A stretch of 30,399 bases of DNA from Sabulitectum sp964386635 (GCA_964386635.1 CAYLRO010000029.1:1-30399); one strand, 5' to 3'; shown: positions 16,434 through 24,058, counted from the stretch's first letter. Made by a program: numbers and translations. Notes: generated by a model from the letters alone, not told the origin.

Positions 16434-17802
16434 CTTCACCACCTGTCATTACCGGCAGGGACACGCTGAAAACGGTTCCCTGACCAGGTACACTTGAAAC
16501 AAGTCTCATTTTGCCTTTATGATGCTCTTCTATAATTCTTCTTGACAGAGAAAGCCCCAGCCCCCACCCGCCTTTTCTTGTTGTGAATCCGGCATTGAAT
16601 ACCCTCCCCTGGTCACCATGGGGTATACCGTTTCCATTGTCTGAGATCAGAATTTCCATATGATCGCGATGAATCTCAGACTCCCTGCACTCCAGGGTGA
16701 TACTGCCTCCGTCGGGATTCCCTGCACATGCAGCCACAGCATTCTTGATCATGTTCTCAATAACCCACCCGAGCAGAACACTGTTCCCCATGATCAGAGT
16801 ATCCGTACAATCCCCGGCTGTCTCCAGAATGACTCCGTTGCCCAGCAGACCCTTTCTGGCGTTGAAGTAATTCACTATCTCAGCCATCACGATTTCCATG
16901 TTAACAGGCTGCAGCTTCGGCTTTCTGCCCATCTGTCCGTACCTGTCAGCTATCTGGACAAGTCTTCTGACATCTCCTGACATGTGGTAAATGGCTTCAG
17001 CCGTTTCGCTGTTTCCCTCCAGGCTGTCTTCCTCTTCCAGAAGTTCAAGCCAGCCCATCAGGGAAGAAAGAGGGGTGCTGATCTGATGAGCTGTTTCCCT
17101 GGCAAATCCCACCCATGACATGTCTTTTTCCCTTGTAATTTCAGATCGGAGGAGGAAGTAAATAACAACTGCAACAACAAGAAGAAGACCCAGTTCAAGA
17201 AATGGAATGAGTTGCATCTTCTGGCTCAGATCGGAGGAACCGTAATAAAGGTAACCGATTGTGTCCTGACTGGAGATAATGGGAACAGGCTGGTTAATCC
17301 TTCCAAGATGTCTCATTCGAATCCTGAGGTTATCAATCTGCTCCCTGGAAAATGCGTCTGTAACCTGACCGTTTACAATCTGGGGATATCCGTTCATGTC
17401 GGAAAAAATAGTGGGGAATCTCAGCCTGGAAACCAGATCCGAAAAGAGATTTCTGGTGTATGCCACAAGGTTGTTCCGCTCCGATATAAGCATTCTGTCT
17501 GTTCGAATGAAAAATCTGGTTTCACCGCACACGGAACAGAAGAATGAATCAGATTCAAATCCTTCAGTTGCTACGCCATATGGAGATCCGCAAACACTGC
17601 ATGACATGATTGAAGATCCATCACCGACAATACTGAGAGGATACTGCACACCAGCCCAGAGTCTGGCAATCGTTTCGCAGTTCTGCTTGTCTGCCTGATT
17701 CAATCTCTCCACAAGAGAATGACTGTACCAGAGAAAGAACCATATGGCGACTGTTGCAAGGAGGATGAAAAAAACCCTCCTTCTGAATGTGTTATGCATC
17801 AT
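16408..17802 (-). CDS. Membrane sensor histidine kinase (partner of the PorX-like regulator)
   Basis: A 464-residue kinase: transmembrane helix at about 10-27, an extracytoplasmic sensor region to about 198, a second helix at 199-218, H-box GFARETAHQISTPLSSLMGW with H239, N-box NMIKNAVAAC, G1 SDNGNGIP, F-box-like RVFNAGFTTRKG and G2 GWGLGLSLS. The sensor region holds two CxxC pairs, CSVC at 68-71 and CSVC at 89-92, spaced like a zinc ribbon or redox pair, which is odd outside the membrane. It overlaps the PorX-like gene by 26 bases, so the two form a cognate pair, and by context it is PorY-like. It starts at one of two tandem ATGs (17802 or 17799), inside the end of the LarA-like gene. Confidence 0.9.
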   Translation of the reverse strand: MMHNTFRRRVFFILLATVAIWFFLWYSHSLVERLNQADKQNCETIARLWAGVQYPLSIVGDGSSIMSCSVCGSPYGVATEGFESDSFFCSVCGETRFFIRTDRMLISERNNLVAYTRNLFSDLVSRLRFPTIFSDMNGYPQIVNGQVTDAFSREQIDNLRIRMRHLGRINQPVPIISSQDTIGYLYYGSSDLSQKMQLIPFLELGLLLVVAVVIYFLLRSEITREKDMSWVGFARETAHQISTPLSSLMGWLELLEEEDSLEGNSETAEAIYHMSGDVRRLVQIADRYGQMGRKPKLQPVNMEIVMAEIVNYFNARKGLLGNGVILETAGDCTDTLIMGNSVLLGWVIENMIKNAVAACAGNPDGGSITLECRESEIHRDHMEILISDNGNGIPHGDQGRVFNAGFTTRKGGWGLGLSLSRRIIEEHHKGKMRLVSSVPGQGTVFSVSLPVMTGGEDDYNTLGG

Positions 17803-18847
17803 TTTCAGCCATCACCGGATATGTAAAACCGGCATTCTGTATTGATGCGTTCCCTCTCTCAGGAGCAGCCCTGAAACCGTAGCAGGACATATCTATTCCT
17901 GAGCTTATCCTGAATGTCAGATTCAGTCTCCTTCTGATGGCTGATAAACGCAATGCTGCATGGTCACCCAGAAGATAATCGTCCCGGGCAGGGAAAAGCA
18001 CCTTGCCCTCTGATGCTTTTAAAAGTCGGTGCATCTGCTTCGCTCCCAGCCCCTCGGGGCAGTCTGCATTCAAGATCAGATCTCCACCATCCTCAACTGC
18101 TGAAGCCCACAGAAATACAGCTTTCATTGCCTGATAGAGGCTTACATTCAGTTTCCCGCCAGGCTGAACTTCCAGTGATCTGAAGGCTTTTCTTACGGTA
18201 ATACCAAACTCCCTTTCAGCAACCTTCGCTGCAGAGTGAAAAGAATCTCCAGGTGATCCGCAGAATACTCTCGCATACCTGCCTGTACCGTTTATCATAA
18301 TGCTCTTCACTTTTTTGAAGAGCATTTCCGCACCTTCTTCCATGTCCTCATGCACCGGATTTCCCTCAAGCTTTCCCGGCACAGCATCCCGGTAGCAGGC
18401 AAGCCAGTGGTTAAGAACAGTGGTTCTGCGGGAAGTACATCCGGGAAATACAGACTTCCTGCCACCTGTAAAACCGGCAAAATAATGAGGTTCCACTGTG
18501 TTCAGAGCAAGAATTGAACCCTCAAGAAGCCATGGATGCACTTCAACAGGTGTCCCTCTGGATGTTTCACCGATAAAGACATGTGAACCGTCATCACACA
18601 TATTGCTCTGTCTGGAGAACCCTGTATTGCACAACTCTCCCAGTATATGCTTCTCTTCCTCCGGTTTCACCGGTCTATGGGTTCCTGTGGCAAAGAGAAA
18701 TCTTACCTGGTCAGGCAGAAACCCCGCCACAAGAGAGAGAATACATTCCGGGGAAGGGCGGGTTCCGTCATTCACTATAACAGTCAACGGCACGGGAGCT
18801 TCTGTTACCTGTCTCAAAAACTCTTCCGGGAGTTTCAACATGGACAT
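17792..18847 (-). CDS. LarA-like (DUF2088) nickel-pincer racemase/epimerase family protein
   Basis: Family members use a nickel-pincer nucleotide cofactor to racemise or epimerise alpha-hydroxyacids. The pattern of L. plantarum LarA is kept: NDGTRPSP (substrate loop), ATGTHRPV (H57), NTVEPHYFAGFTGGRKSVFPG with H121 and K131 (the lysine that covalently binds the cofactor in LarA), and LNHWL (H147), with the same 10- and 16-residue spacings. The substrate cannot be told; larB, larC and larE are not in the window. Length from ATG 18847 is 351 aa, somewhat short of LarA (about 420). The frame stays open further upstream to 18973, but no start with a ribosome site is seen there. First gene of the nine-gene operon, preceding the sensor kinase. 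Confidence 0.82.
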   Translation of the reverse strand: MSMLKLPEEFLRQVTEAPVPLTVIVNDGTRPSPECILSLVAGFLPDQVRFLFATGTHRPVKPEEEKHILGELCNTGFSRQSNMCDDGSHVFIGETSRGTPVEVHPWLLEGSILALNTVEPHYFAGFTGGRKSVFPGCTSRRTTVLNHWLACYRDAVPGKLEGNPVHEDMEEGAEMLFKKVKSIMINGTGRYARVFCGSPGDSFHSAAKVAEREFGITVRKAFRSLEVQPGGKLNVSLYQAMKAVFLWASAVEDGGDLILNADCPEGLGAKQMHRLLKASEGKVLFPARDDYLLGDHAALRLSAIRRRLNLTFRISSGIDMSCYGFRAAPERGNASIQNAGFTYPVMAENDA

Positions 18848-18868
18848 CTTATCCCCATCTGGATAGAC

Positions 18869-18887
18869 TTCAGTTATCAGAACTGAA
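18869..18887. promoter_or_regulatory. Inverted repeat between divergent operons (possible operator)
   Basis: TTCAGTT (18869-18875), a 5-base loop, then AACTGAA (18881-18887) form a perfect 7-bp inverted repeat between the divergent larA-like operon and the Tim44/TerB gene. It would sit at the predicted transcription start of the larA-like operon. It could be an operator or a transcript hairpin; no regulator is identified. Confidence 0.35.
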
Positions 18888-18890
18888 AAT

Positions 18891-18918
18891 AATATACGCC
18901 CCCACTGGAGGAATACAA
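18891..18918 (-). promoter_or_regulatory. Possible promoter of the larA-porX-tsaEB-folC operon
   Basis: On the minus strand TTGTAT (18918-18913) and TATATT (18896-18891) are separated by 16 bases, giving a leader of about 35 bases before ATG 18847. The -35 is only a half match and overlaps the start codon of the divergent gene. Confidence 0.35.
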
Positions 18919-20807
18919 TGAACCTGAGATGGAAACCTGCTTTCTTTTCTGTTCTTCTGCTGGTGATACTCACTGTATCTGCTGGAACTGCTCTTGCCCG
19001 GGCAGGAGGAGGTCAGAGCTATGGCGGTGGCGGCGGGTCCGGTTCATCCGGCGGGGGTGACGGGCTGGGGATAATCATCTATCTGCTTGTCAGGCTGTGC
19101 ATAGAACAGCCGTGTATAGGCATCCCCCTTGTGATAATCATTATTGTGGTATCCATAATCATGAAACGGAGAAAGGTTAAAAAACAGTACAGCACAATTC
19201 AACAGGCAGGCAACAGCAGACTTAATCAGAAGCAGGACTCTGTTGCAATGCATAATTCAATCACCGCACTGAAGAACAGAGATCAGAACTTCAACCAGCA
19301 GATCTTTTCAGAAAAGGTAAAACAGGCGTTTCTGGAAGTGCAGCAGGCATGGTCGGATCAGGACCTGTCCCAGGTTCGCAGATTTATAAGCGATGGAGTT
19401 CACGAACGGTTTTCACTTCAGATACACATGCAGAAATCACAGGGCATGAGAAATCTCATGGAAAATGTTCAGGTTCTTGGTGCAGAGATAAACTCGGTTG
19501 ACAGCGACAGACATTACGACACCATTCATGTGAAGATCACAGCCAGAGCAGAAGATTCAGATGTTGATCTTGAATCAGGAAAAAAACTGAGAGACAACTA
19601 CAAAGGCACCTTTATAGAATACTGGAGCTTTCTCAGAAAACCCGGCGTCCAGACTCTTGCAGGTCGAGGTCTTGTAGAGGGGGTATGCCCCAACTGTGGA
19701 GCCACCCTTGAACTCACCGACTCAGGCAGATGCCAGTATTGTGATGCAGTGGTAACCAGTGGAGAATATGACTGGGTTCTCAGTGAGATAACTCAATCGG
19801 TAGAATGGAGCACCAGTTCCAGTCATGAGGCAATACCGGGATTCAGCCAGATGTCCGCAGCAGACCCCGGGTTCAATATCCAGACCATTGAAGACACTTC
19901 ATCAGTAATCTTCTGGCGTTACATAAAGAGCTATTTTGACGGGTCGGCAGATCCTGTACGCAAAGTATCGGCAGAAAGCTACTCAGCCTCACTGGAGAAC
20001 AGTCTGCAACAGACTCAGGACGGAAACTCTCATCTGTACTTCCAGGATGCTGCAGTTGGAGCAGTAGAGGTACAGAGCATTACTCAGGGAACGGATTTTG
20101 ACAGAATTGCGGTTCTTGTGAAATGGTCTGCCAGGAACAGCTGGATCAGCTCTTCCGGCAAACCGGGAAACAGCGGCCCGCAGACTATCCGTCCTCAGAT
20201 TTTCAATCTTGCAAGAAAACAGGGAGTGAAGACTATTGCCTCACAGGGGCTCAACAGCGCTCACTGTCCCGGATGCGGAGCGCCCTACACCGGCGGGGAC
20301 ACAGGCTCATGCGAATACTGCGGCAGACCGCTGAACGATGGAAGCGGCTCCTGGGTTCTTGAATCAATAGGTCCGTTCTCAGGTTCTCGAGTCAACTCGG
20401 CGAATGTATCCCCTGTATCAGCTCTGCCGGCAGTCTCTGCGGACATTCTTCTGATGGCCATGGCAAAAGTTATGTATTCAGACGGAGAACTGGAGAATGA
20501 AGAAATGCAGCTTCTTACATCCTTTGCCGGAAACCGGGGAATATCCAGTGACAGACTCCAGACGATAATCAGCTCGATTAAGGAACAGGATGCTGTTGTT
20601 CCGGGACCCTCGAACTCTGCAGAGGCACTGGAAATACTCAATGCAATGGTGAGAATGTCACTTGCTGACGGGCAGATTGACCAGTCTGAGAAGGACCTGC
20701 TGGAGAAGTATGCTGCAGGCGCTGGTCTTTCCAGGAATGTGGTCTCTTCAGTAATAAACAGACAGAGAAAGAAGCTCTACAAGGAGATCAGGAAAGCAGG
20801 TAAATGA
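18918..20807 (+). CDS. Membrane protein with two Tim44-like/zinc-ribbon modules and a TerB-like domain
   Basis: 629 residues. There is a signal-like helix (residues 8-27), a glycine/serine-rich stretch (30-50), then hydrophobic segments to about 82 followed by KRRKVKK. Then come two related modules: each has a Tim44-like fold (first: VKQAFLEVQQAWSDQDLS, IHVKITARAEDSD, EYWSFLRKPG) and a four-cysteine zinc ribbon (CPNC...CQYC at 257-275; CPGC...CEYC in the second). The C-terminus from about 510 is TerB-like (MAMAKVMYSDGELENEEMQ; VRMSLADGQIDQSEKDLLEKY), whose acidic DG loops could bind metal. Its role is unknown. Start ATG 18918 follows GGAGG at 6 bases. Stop overlaps the next start as ATGA. Confidence 0.88.
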   Translation: MNLRWKPAFFSVLLLVILTVSAGTALARAGGGQSYGGGGGSGSSGGGDGLGIIIYLLVRLCIEQPCIGIPLVIIIIVVSIIMKRRKVKKQYSTIQQAGNSRLNQKQDSVAMHNSITALKNRDQNFNQQIFSEKVKQAFLEVQQAWSDQDLSQVRRFISDGVHERFSLQIHMQKSQGMRNLMENVQVLGAEINSVDSDRHYDTIHVKITARAEDSDVDLESGKKLRDNYKGTFIEYWSFLRKPGVQTLAGRGLVEGVCPNCGATLELTDSGRCQYCDAVVTSGEYDWVLSEITQSVEWSTSSSHEAIPGFSQMSAADPGFNIQTIEDTSSVIFWRYIKSYFDGSADPVRKVSAESYSASLENSLQQTQDGNSHLYFQDAAVGAVEVQSITQGTDFDRIAVLVKWSARNSWISSSGKPGNSGPQTIRPQIFNLARKQGVKTIASQGLNSAHCPGCGAPYTGGDTGSCEYCGRPLNDGSGSWVLESIGPFSGSRVNSANVSPVSALPAVSADILLMAMAKVMYSDGELENEEMQLLTSFAGNRGISSDRLQTIISSIKEQDAVVPGPSNSAEALEILNAMVRMSLADGQIDQSEKDLLEKYAAGAGLSRNVVSSVINRQRKKLYKEIRKAGK

Positions 20808-21325
20808 GGCTCATAAGCGATTCCGGACATTTTGACCTTCTTGTGAGAGATGGCATCCTGAAAGCCAGGGAGAGAATCTGGATAGCCACTGCAAATGTGA
20901 AGGATCTCCACATACCCGGGCCAGGGAGGAGAAGCTCCCCACTGCTGGATCATCTGGCTGCTCTTCAGCGAAAAGGTGTTCTCATCAGGCTCCTCCACGG
21001 GGGAAAGCCCGGCAGGCTGTTTCTGAATACATTGAACCGGAACAGTGACCTGCACAGCGGGGACGGCTTTGAAATGCAGCACTGTCCAAGGGTCCACTGC
21101 AAGATCATCATTGTTGACAACAAAATGGCATACACAGGCAGCGCTAATCTTACCGGTGCAGGAATCGGGGCAAAATCTGACAGCAGAAGGAATTTTGAAT
21201 CGGGAGTTCTTTTTGATGATTCGGAATCGCTGGAAGCACTTGAAGATTACTTTGACAGGATCTGGATGGGGAACCACTGCACGACGTGCGGCAGAAGAAA
21301 AATCTGTCCTTCTCCATTTATCTAG
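20804..21325 (+). CDS. Phospholipase D-like protein with a single HKD motif
   Basis: 173 residues. The HKD motif is complete: HCKIIIVDNKMAYTGSANLT (H-x-K-x4-D, then GS-x-N), preceded by VLIRLLHGGKPG. Earlier, ARERIWIATANVKDLHIPG is the usual first strand region of the fold. One HKD motif implies a homodimeric enzyme such as a Nuc-type nuclease or phospholipase. The C-terminus is cysteine-rich (CTTCGRRKIC), possibly metal binding. No signal peptide, so probably cytosolic. It is translationally coupled (ATGA) to the Tim44/TerB gene, hinting at joint function. It ends tail-to-tail with the next minus-strand gene, sharing CTAG. Confidence 0.85.
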   Translation: MRLISDSGHFDLLVRDGILKARERIWIATANVKDLHIPGPGRRSSPLLDHLAALQRKGVLIRLLHGGKPGRLFLNTLNRNSDLHSGDGFEMQHCPRVHCKIIIVDNKMAYTGSANLTGAGIGAKSDSRRNFESGVLFDDSESLEALEDYFDRIWMGNHCTTCGRRKICPSPFI

Positions 21326-21747
21326 CTGAGAAGACCTCTGACTATCCCGTAAACCTCGTCTGCCCGGTCTGTATGATAACGGAGCTCAATCCTTCCACTC
21401 CTGCGTGTATCGAACATTCCGGAATCGGCATCTATTATGAATACCTTGCCGTTTATTGCAGAAAACTTCACTGCCTTCACTTCTTCTCTGTGAAATGGAA
21501 GGTGAATTACTCTTTTCCGGAATACATACCCCAGAATTCTATCCCTTGTTACGGCGAGAGACCCCCACGCGGTTTCCCGTTTACCTGAGAATCTCTTCCC
21601 TGGAGCTCTGAATTTATGGTACGCAACAGTAACTCTTGATCTCTGAACAGAAAACAACTCACCTTCCTTTTCCAGAATCTGTTTCGCTTCCGGCGGGAGA
21701 TCAGACGGTCTCAGCAAGCTGTTGAAAATACTCTTTATCGGTGACAT
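21322..21747 (-). CDS. Hypothetical protein, possibly PH-like fold
   Basis: A 141-residue soluble protein, not confidently recognised. It has a short basic helix, LPPEAKQILEKEGELFSVQR, and then a beta-rich body with AWGSLAVTRDRILGYVFRKR and VIHLPFHREEVKAVKFS, ending in a helix (ADEVYGIVRGLL). The strand-rich layout with a closing helix is similar to bacterial PH-like domains, but this is only a fold impression. ATG 21747 has GGAG 6 bases upstream (AAGGAGCGCTGG), so I prefer it over the in-frame start at 21780. The gene overlaps the STAS-like gene by 47 bases and converges with the PLD-like gene. Confidence 0.65.
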   Translation of the reverse strand: MSPIKSIFNSLLRPSDLPPEAKQILEKEGELFSVQRSRVTVAYHKFRAPGKRFSGKRETAWGSLAVTRDRILGYVFRKRVIHLPFHREEVKAVKFSAINGKVFIIDADSGMFDTRRSGRIELRYHTDRADEVYGIVRGLLS

Positions 21748-22129
21748 CCAGCGCTCCTTCCAGCCAGGCCTCTGCCTCATTCTCTGTGGTAAAGTAGGCG
21801 AATTTTTCCTTTTCTGGCCATACCTCAGAGGACATACGCTGAACCTGAACTTTCGTCAGCACTCCACCTACTACATTGGCAGAGCAGATCATTCCATTCA
21901 GGAATGAGTGCTGCATCAATTCACAGTGAATTTTCTGAACTGATTTCATCTGTACAGGGAATCTTCTCACATCTGCCAGAACTCTCCAGGGCCTTTTCCC
22001 GAGAGTTTCCATGGCTTCCAGCATCCTGCTTCGATAGCATTCCGCCTGCTTGCAGGTCCAGAATCCCCAGACACGCAGTCGGAGAATCCGTCTTGCAATA
22101 TCAACGGATATTTCGAAACAGTCGGTCAA
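21701..22129 (-). CDS. STAS/SpoIIAA-like protein
   Basis: 142 residues with the pattern of single-domain STAS-fold proteins: an opening strand pair (FEISVDIARRILRLRVWGFW), a helix (YRSRMLEAMETLG), WRVLADVRRFPVQ as the core strand with aspartate, a helix (VQKIHCELMQHSFLNG), and an ending with FAYFTTENEAEAWLEGAL. Such proteins often act as anti-anti-sigma-like or lipid-binding modules; the conserved phospho-serine of SpoIIAA is not clear here. The start is uncertain: TTG 22129 (GGGGGG 5 bases upstream) or GTG 22132. A good promoter precedes it. Confidence 0.68.
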   Translation of the reverse strand: MTDCFEISVDIARRILRLRVWGFWTCKQAECYRSRMLEAMETLGKRPWRVLADVRRFPVQMKSVQKIHCELMQHSFLNGMICSANVVGGVLTKVQVQRMSSEVWPEKEKFAYFTTENEAEAWLEGALDVTDKEYFQQLAETV

Positions 22130-22165
22130 CACTACCCCCCACTGGAAAAGCTCAAACGGGAATTT

Positions 22166-22193
22166 AGTATAACATAGATGACTTCTCAGGCAA
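22166..22193 (-). promoter_or_regulatory. Promoter of the STAS-like gene pair
   Basis: On the minus strand TTGCCT (22193-22188) and TATACT (22171-22166) are separated by 16 bases, about 36 bases before the start codon. Confidence 0.6.
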
Positions 22194-22243
22194 GAGTGAA
22201 TATCCGTATACCGGGGAGCAGAGATTTACCACTTGATATACAC

Positions 22244-22762
22244 TCAGGTGCTGTCTCTCATTGTCCACCCTGTTTTTTCCAGATATCTGCCAAGTAAAGC
22301 TGATGAGATCAGAACAAGAGGCAGGGAAACGAGAAGCCTTATGATGGTGAATTTCATACCCATGAAAGTTGCTTCAAATATAATCATTGGAATTCTGCAG
22401 ACTGCAGCAAAACCTATATAGGAAAGTATTATCTGGGTTCTGGCTCCCTTTCCATACAGGGCTGCTGCAACAGGGAAAGCGACATAGAGCCCTCCAACTG
22501 TGGTCCCGGCAAGGAGTATCATCCACAGATAACCTGCCGGGGAGCCGCCCTTTCCAAGGTGTTTCTCTACTTTGTCCCTGCTGACCCAGACCTGGAAGAG
22601 GCCTATGATTATGAATGCGCCGGGAAGGATCATCAGCATGGACAGAGTGAATGAGATGAAATTCTTCCCTATGTCTGTGCCGTGAGAATAACCGCAGACT
22701 GCTGAAAGTATGATGAAAATAAGAAAAGCAGCTGTGAACAGAATGGAGCCTTTGTTTTTCAC
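22244..22762 (-). CDS. Half-size permease, C-terminal half (YraQ/DUF318-like)
   Basis: 172 residues with about four to five transmembrane helices. GGSPAGYLWMILLAGTTVGG and LYVAFPVAAALYGKGART resemble the GxxxPG/FP...L...G repeat of COG0701 permeases, and the following helices mirror those of the preceding gene. A full YraQ-type permease is about 300 residues with two such repeats; here each repeat is a separate gene, so the two products probably pair in the membrane. The substrate is unknown. ATG 22762 overlaps the previous stop as ATGA. Confidence 0.75.
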   Translation of the reverse strand: MKNKGSILFTAAFLIFIILSAVCGYSHGTDIGKNFISFTLSMLMILPGAFIIIGLFQVWVSRDKVEKHLGKGGSPAGYLWMILLAGTTVGGLYVAFPVAAALYGKGARTQIILSYIGFAAVCRIPMIIFEATFMGMKFTIIRLLVSLPLVLISSALLGRYLEKTGWTMRDST

Positions 22763-23241
22763 AACGAAATCTCCCGGAAAAGAATCCCTGTAGTCAAGGC
22801 AACCATAACAGCTGCTAAAAAGCTTATCAGGTTCCGGAGAAGTGCCGCCTTCCAGCCGAAATATCTCTTTTCAACAGGGAAAGAAATGATACCGACCATC
22901 ATAAGGGTGGTGGTAAATCCGGAAAGAATCATATAGGAAACACCTTTTTCGTGAAGAATACCGCACAGGGGAAACACAATAAAACCAGGCATTAAAGTAA
23001 TGGACCCTGCCAGTAGGGCTATCAGCAGACCTCTTCCGGGATCCCGGTCACCCAGGTACTCTCTTATGACACCCTCGGGAAGCAGATAGAGAGAGATTGA
23101 AACAAGAATAAGCATAACCGCGAACTGGGGCAGTATACCTTTAAGCTTTTTCAAGGCTACTTTTAAAGCCTCTAAGGTCTTTCTCCGATCTGCCGCGGCA
23201 GAAACCAGAAGAAGCACTAGAACAACAACATAAAAAATCAA
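22759..23241 (-). CDS. Half-size permease, N-terminal half (YraQ/DUF318-like)
   Basis: 160 residues with four to five helices. After a basic loop (ADRRKTLEALKVALKKLKG), it carries LLIALLAGSITLMPGFIVF and PLCGILHEKGVSYMILSG, the PG-F-x-x-FPL-x-G-x-L-x-x-KG pattern of COG0701 permeases. The start is TTG 23241, supported by GGGAGA about 5 bases upstream; no ATG alternative fits. A TATAAT -10 box lies about 30 bases further upstream. It is coupled by ATGA to the second half. Divergent from the secreted-protein gene. Confidence 0.75.
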   Translation of the reverse strand: MIFYVVVLVLLLVSAAADRRKTLEALKVALKKLKGILPQFAVMLILVSISLYLLPEGVIREYLGDRDPGRGLLIALLAGSITLMPGFIVFPLCGILHEKGVSYMILSGFTTTLMMVGIISFPVEKRYFGWKAALLRNLISFLAAVMVALTTGILFREISL

Positions 23242-23276
23242 ACAAGTCTCCCTGGCTGTTCCTGATTCATTAACCC

Positions 23277-23282
23277 ATTATA
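23277..23282 (-). promoter_or_regulatory. -10 box for the split permease genes
   Basis: A perfect TATAAT on the minus strand about 36 bases before TTG 23241. At 17 bases upstream only AGGTCA is found as a -35, overlapping the -35 of the divergent promoter, so the two promoters may interfere. Confidence 0.45.
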
Positions 23283-23298
23283 AGCTATAAAAAGGCAC

Positions 23299-23327
23299 TT
23301 GACCTGAAACCTGCTTTAGGCTATTAA
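23299..23327 (+). promoter_or_regulatory. Promoter of the secreted-protein gene
   Basis: TTGACC (23299-23304) and TATTAA (23322-23327) are separated by 17 bases, giving a leader of about 45 bases with GGAAGGGG before ATG 23379. Confidence 0.65.
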
Positions 23328-23378
23328 CAGCATAGCGGACACAATCAGTGTCTTTTTTATTTAGAGGAAGGGGATAGC

Positions 23379-24041
23379 ATGGTTAAAGCATTGATACCTG
23401 TACTCGTGCTGCTCATGGCTTCAGCAGCTGCAGCAGACTGGTCAGAGAATTTTGATTCATACGCCGCCGGATCCGGTATAGCCGGTCAGGGTGGCTGGGT
23501 CACCTGGGATAACGCCTCTGGAGTTGATGCATATGTAACCACCGCTCAGGCTCAGAGCTCACCGCACTCACTGGAAATCGAACCTACCTCAGATGTTGTG
23601 CAGGAGTTCAACATAGCTTCAGGCATCTGGACCATCAGTGCATGGAACTACACTCCCTCATCAGCAACCGGTGACCAGTTCTTCATTCTTCTGACACACT
23701 ATGAAGGCTCCAGCAGCGACTGGGCTCTTCAGCTCAAGTTTGCCAACGACATCGGCCAGATGTCTGTTGAAGAAGGCACAGGCCTGGTGGACATTGTTGA
23801 CGACCAGTGGGTTGAAGTAAAGGTCGAGATTATGCTGGGTATGAACACTCAGAATATCTACTACAACGGCAACTTCGTGGAAACCATTCCCTGGTCACCT
23901 ACCAGCGGCATCCTCGAGCTTGACGCTCTGGATCTGTTCTCCGACGGTGGAAGCTCAGTTTACTGGGACGACATCATGCTTGTGGAAGAACTTGCTCTTG
24001 CACCCACAACATGGGCTGCCATCAAGTCTACCATCAAGTAA
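23379..24041 (+). CDS. Secreted protein with jelly-roll/concanavalin-like domain
   Basis: MVKALIPVLVLLMASAAAADW is a classical Sec signal peptide with cleavage after A-A-A. The mature part begins with SENFDSYAAGSGIAGQGGW, the usual entry to concanavalin A-like lectin/glucanase domains, and ends with a strand pair (SVYWDDIMLVEE) typical of the same fold. No glycosidase catalytic pair is visible, so binding is likelier than hydrolysis. After the domain a short tail (ALAPTTWAAIKSTIK) follows, possibly a sorting or linker tail. It is monocistronic, with its own promoter and strong terminator, so it may be well expressed. Confidence 0.82.
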   Translation: MVKALIPVLVLLMASAAAADWSENFDSYAAGSGIAGQGGWVTWDNASGVDAYVTTAQAQSSPHSLEIEPTSDVVQEFNIASGIWTISAWNYTPSSATGDQFFILLTHYEGSSSDWALQLKFANDIGQMSVEEGTGLVDIVDDQWVEVKVEIMLGMNTQNIYYNGNFVETIPWSPTSGILELDALDLFSDGGSSVYWDDIMLVEELALAPTTWAAIKSTIK

Positions 24042-24058
24042 ACTGCTGCAAATTCTTA

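Noticed and set aside
22759..22762. Frameshift breaking a single permease gene
   Set aside because: The junction is a clean ATGA stop/start overlap, and each half has the size of one repeat unit, which fits two genuine genes.
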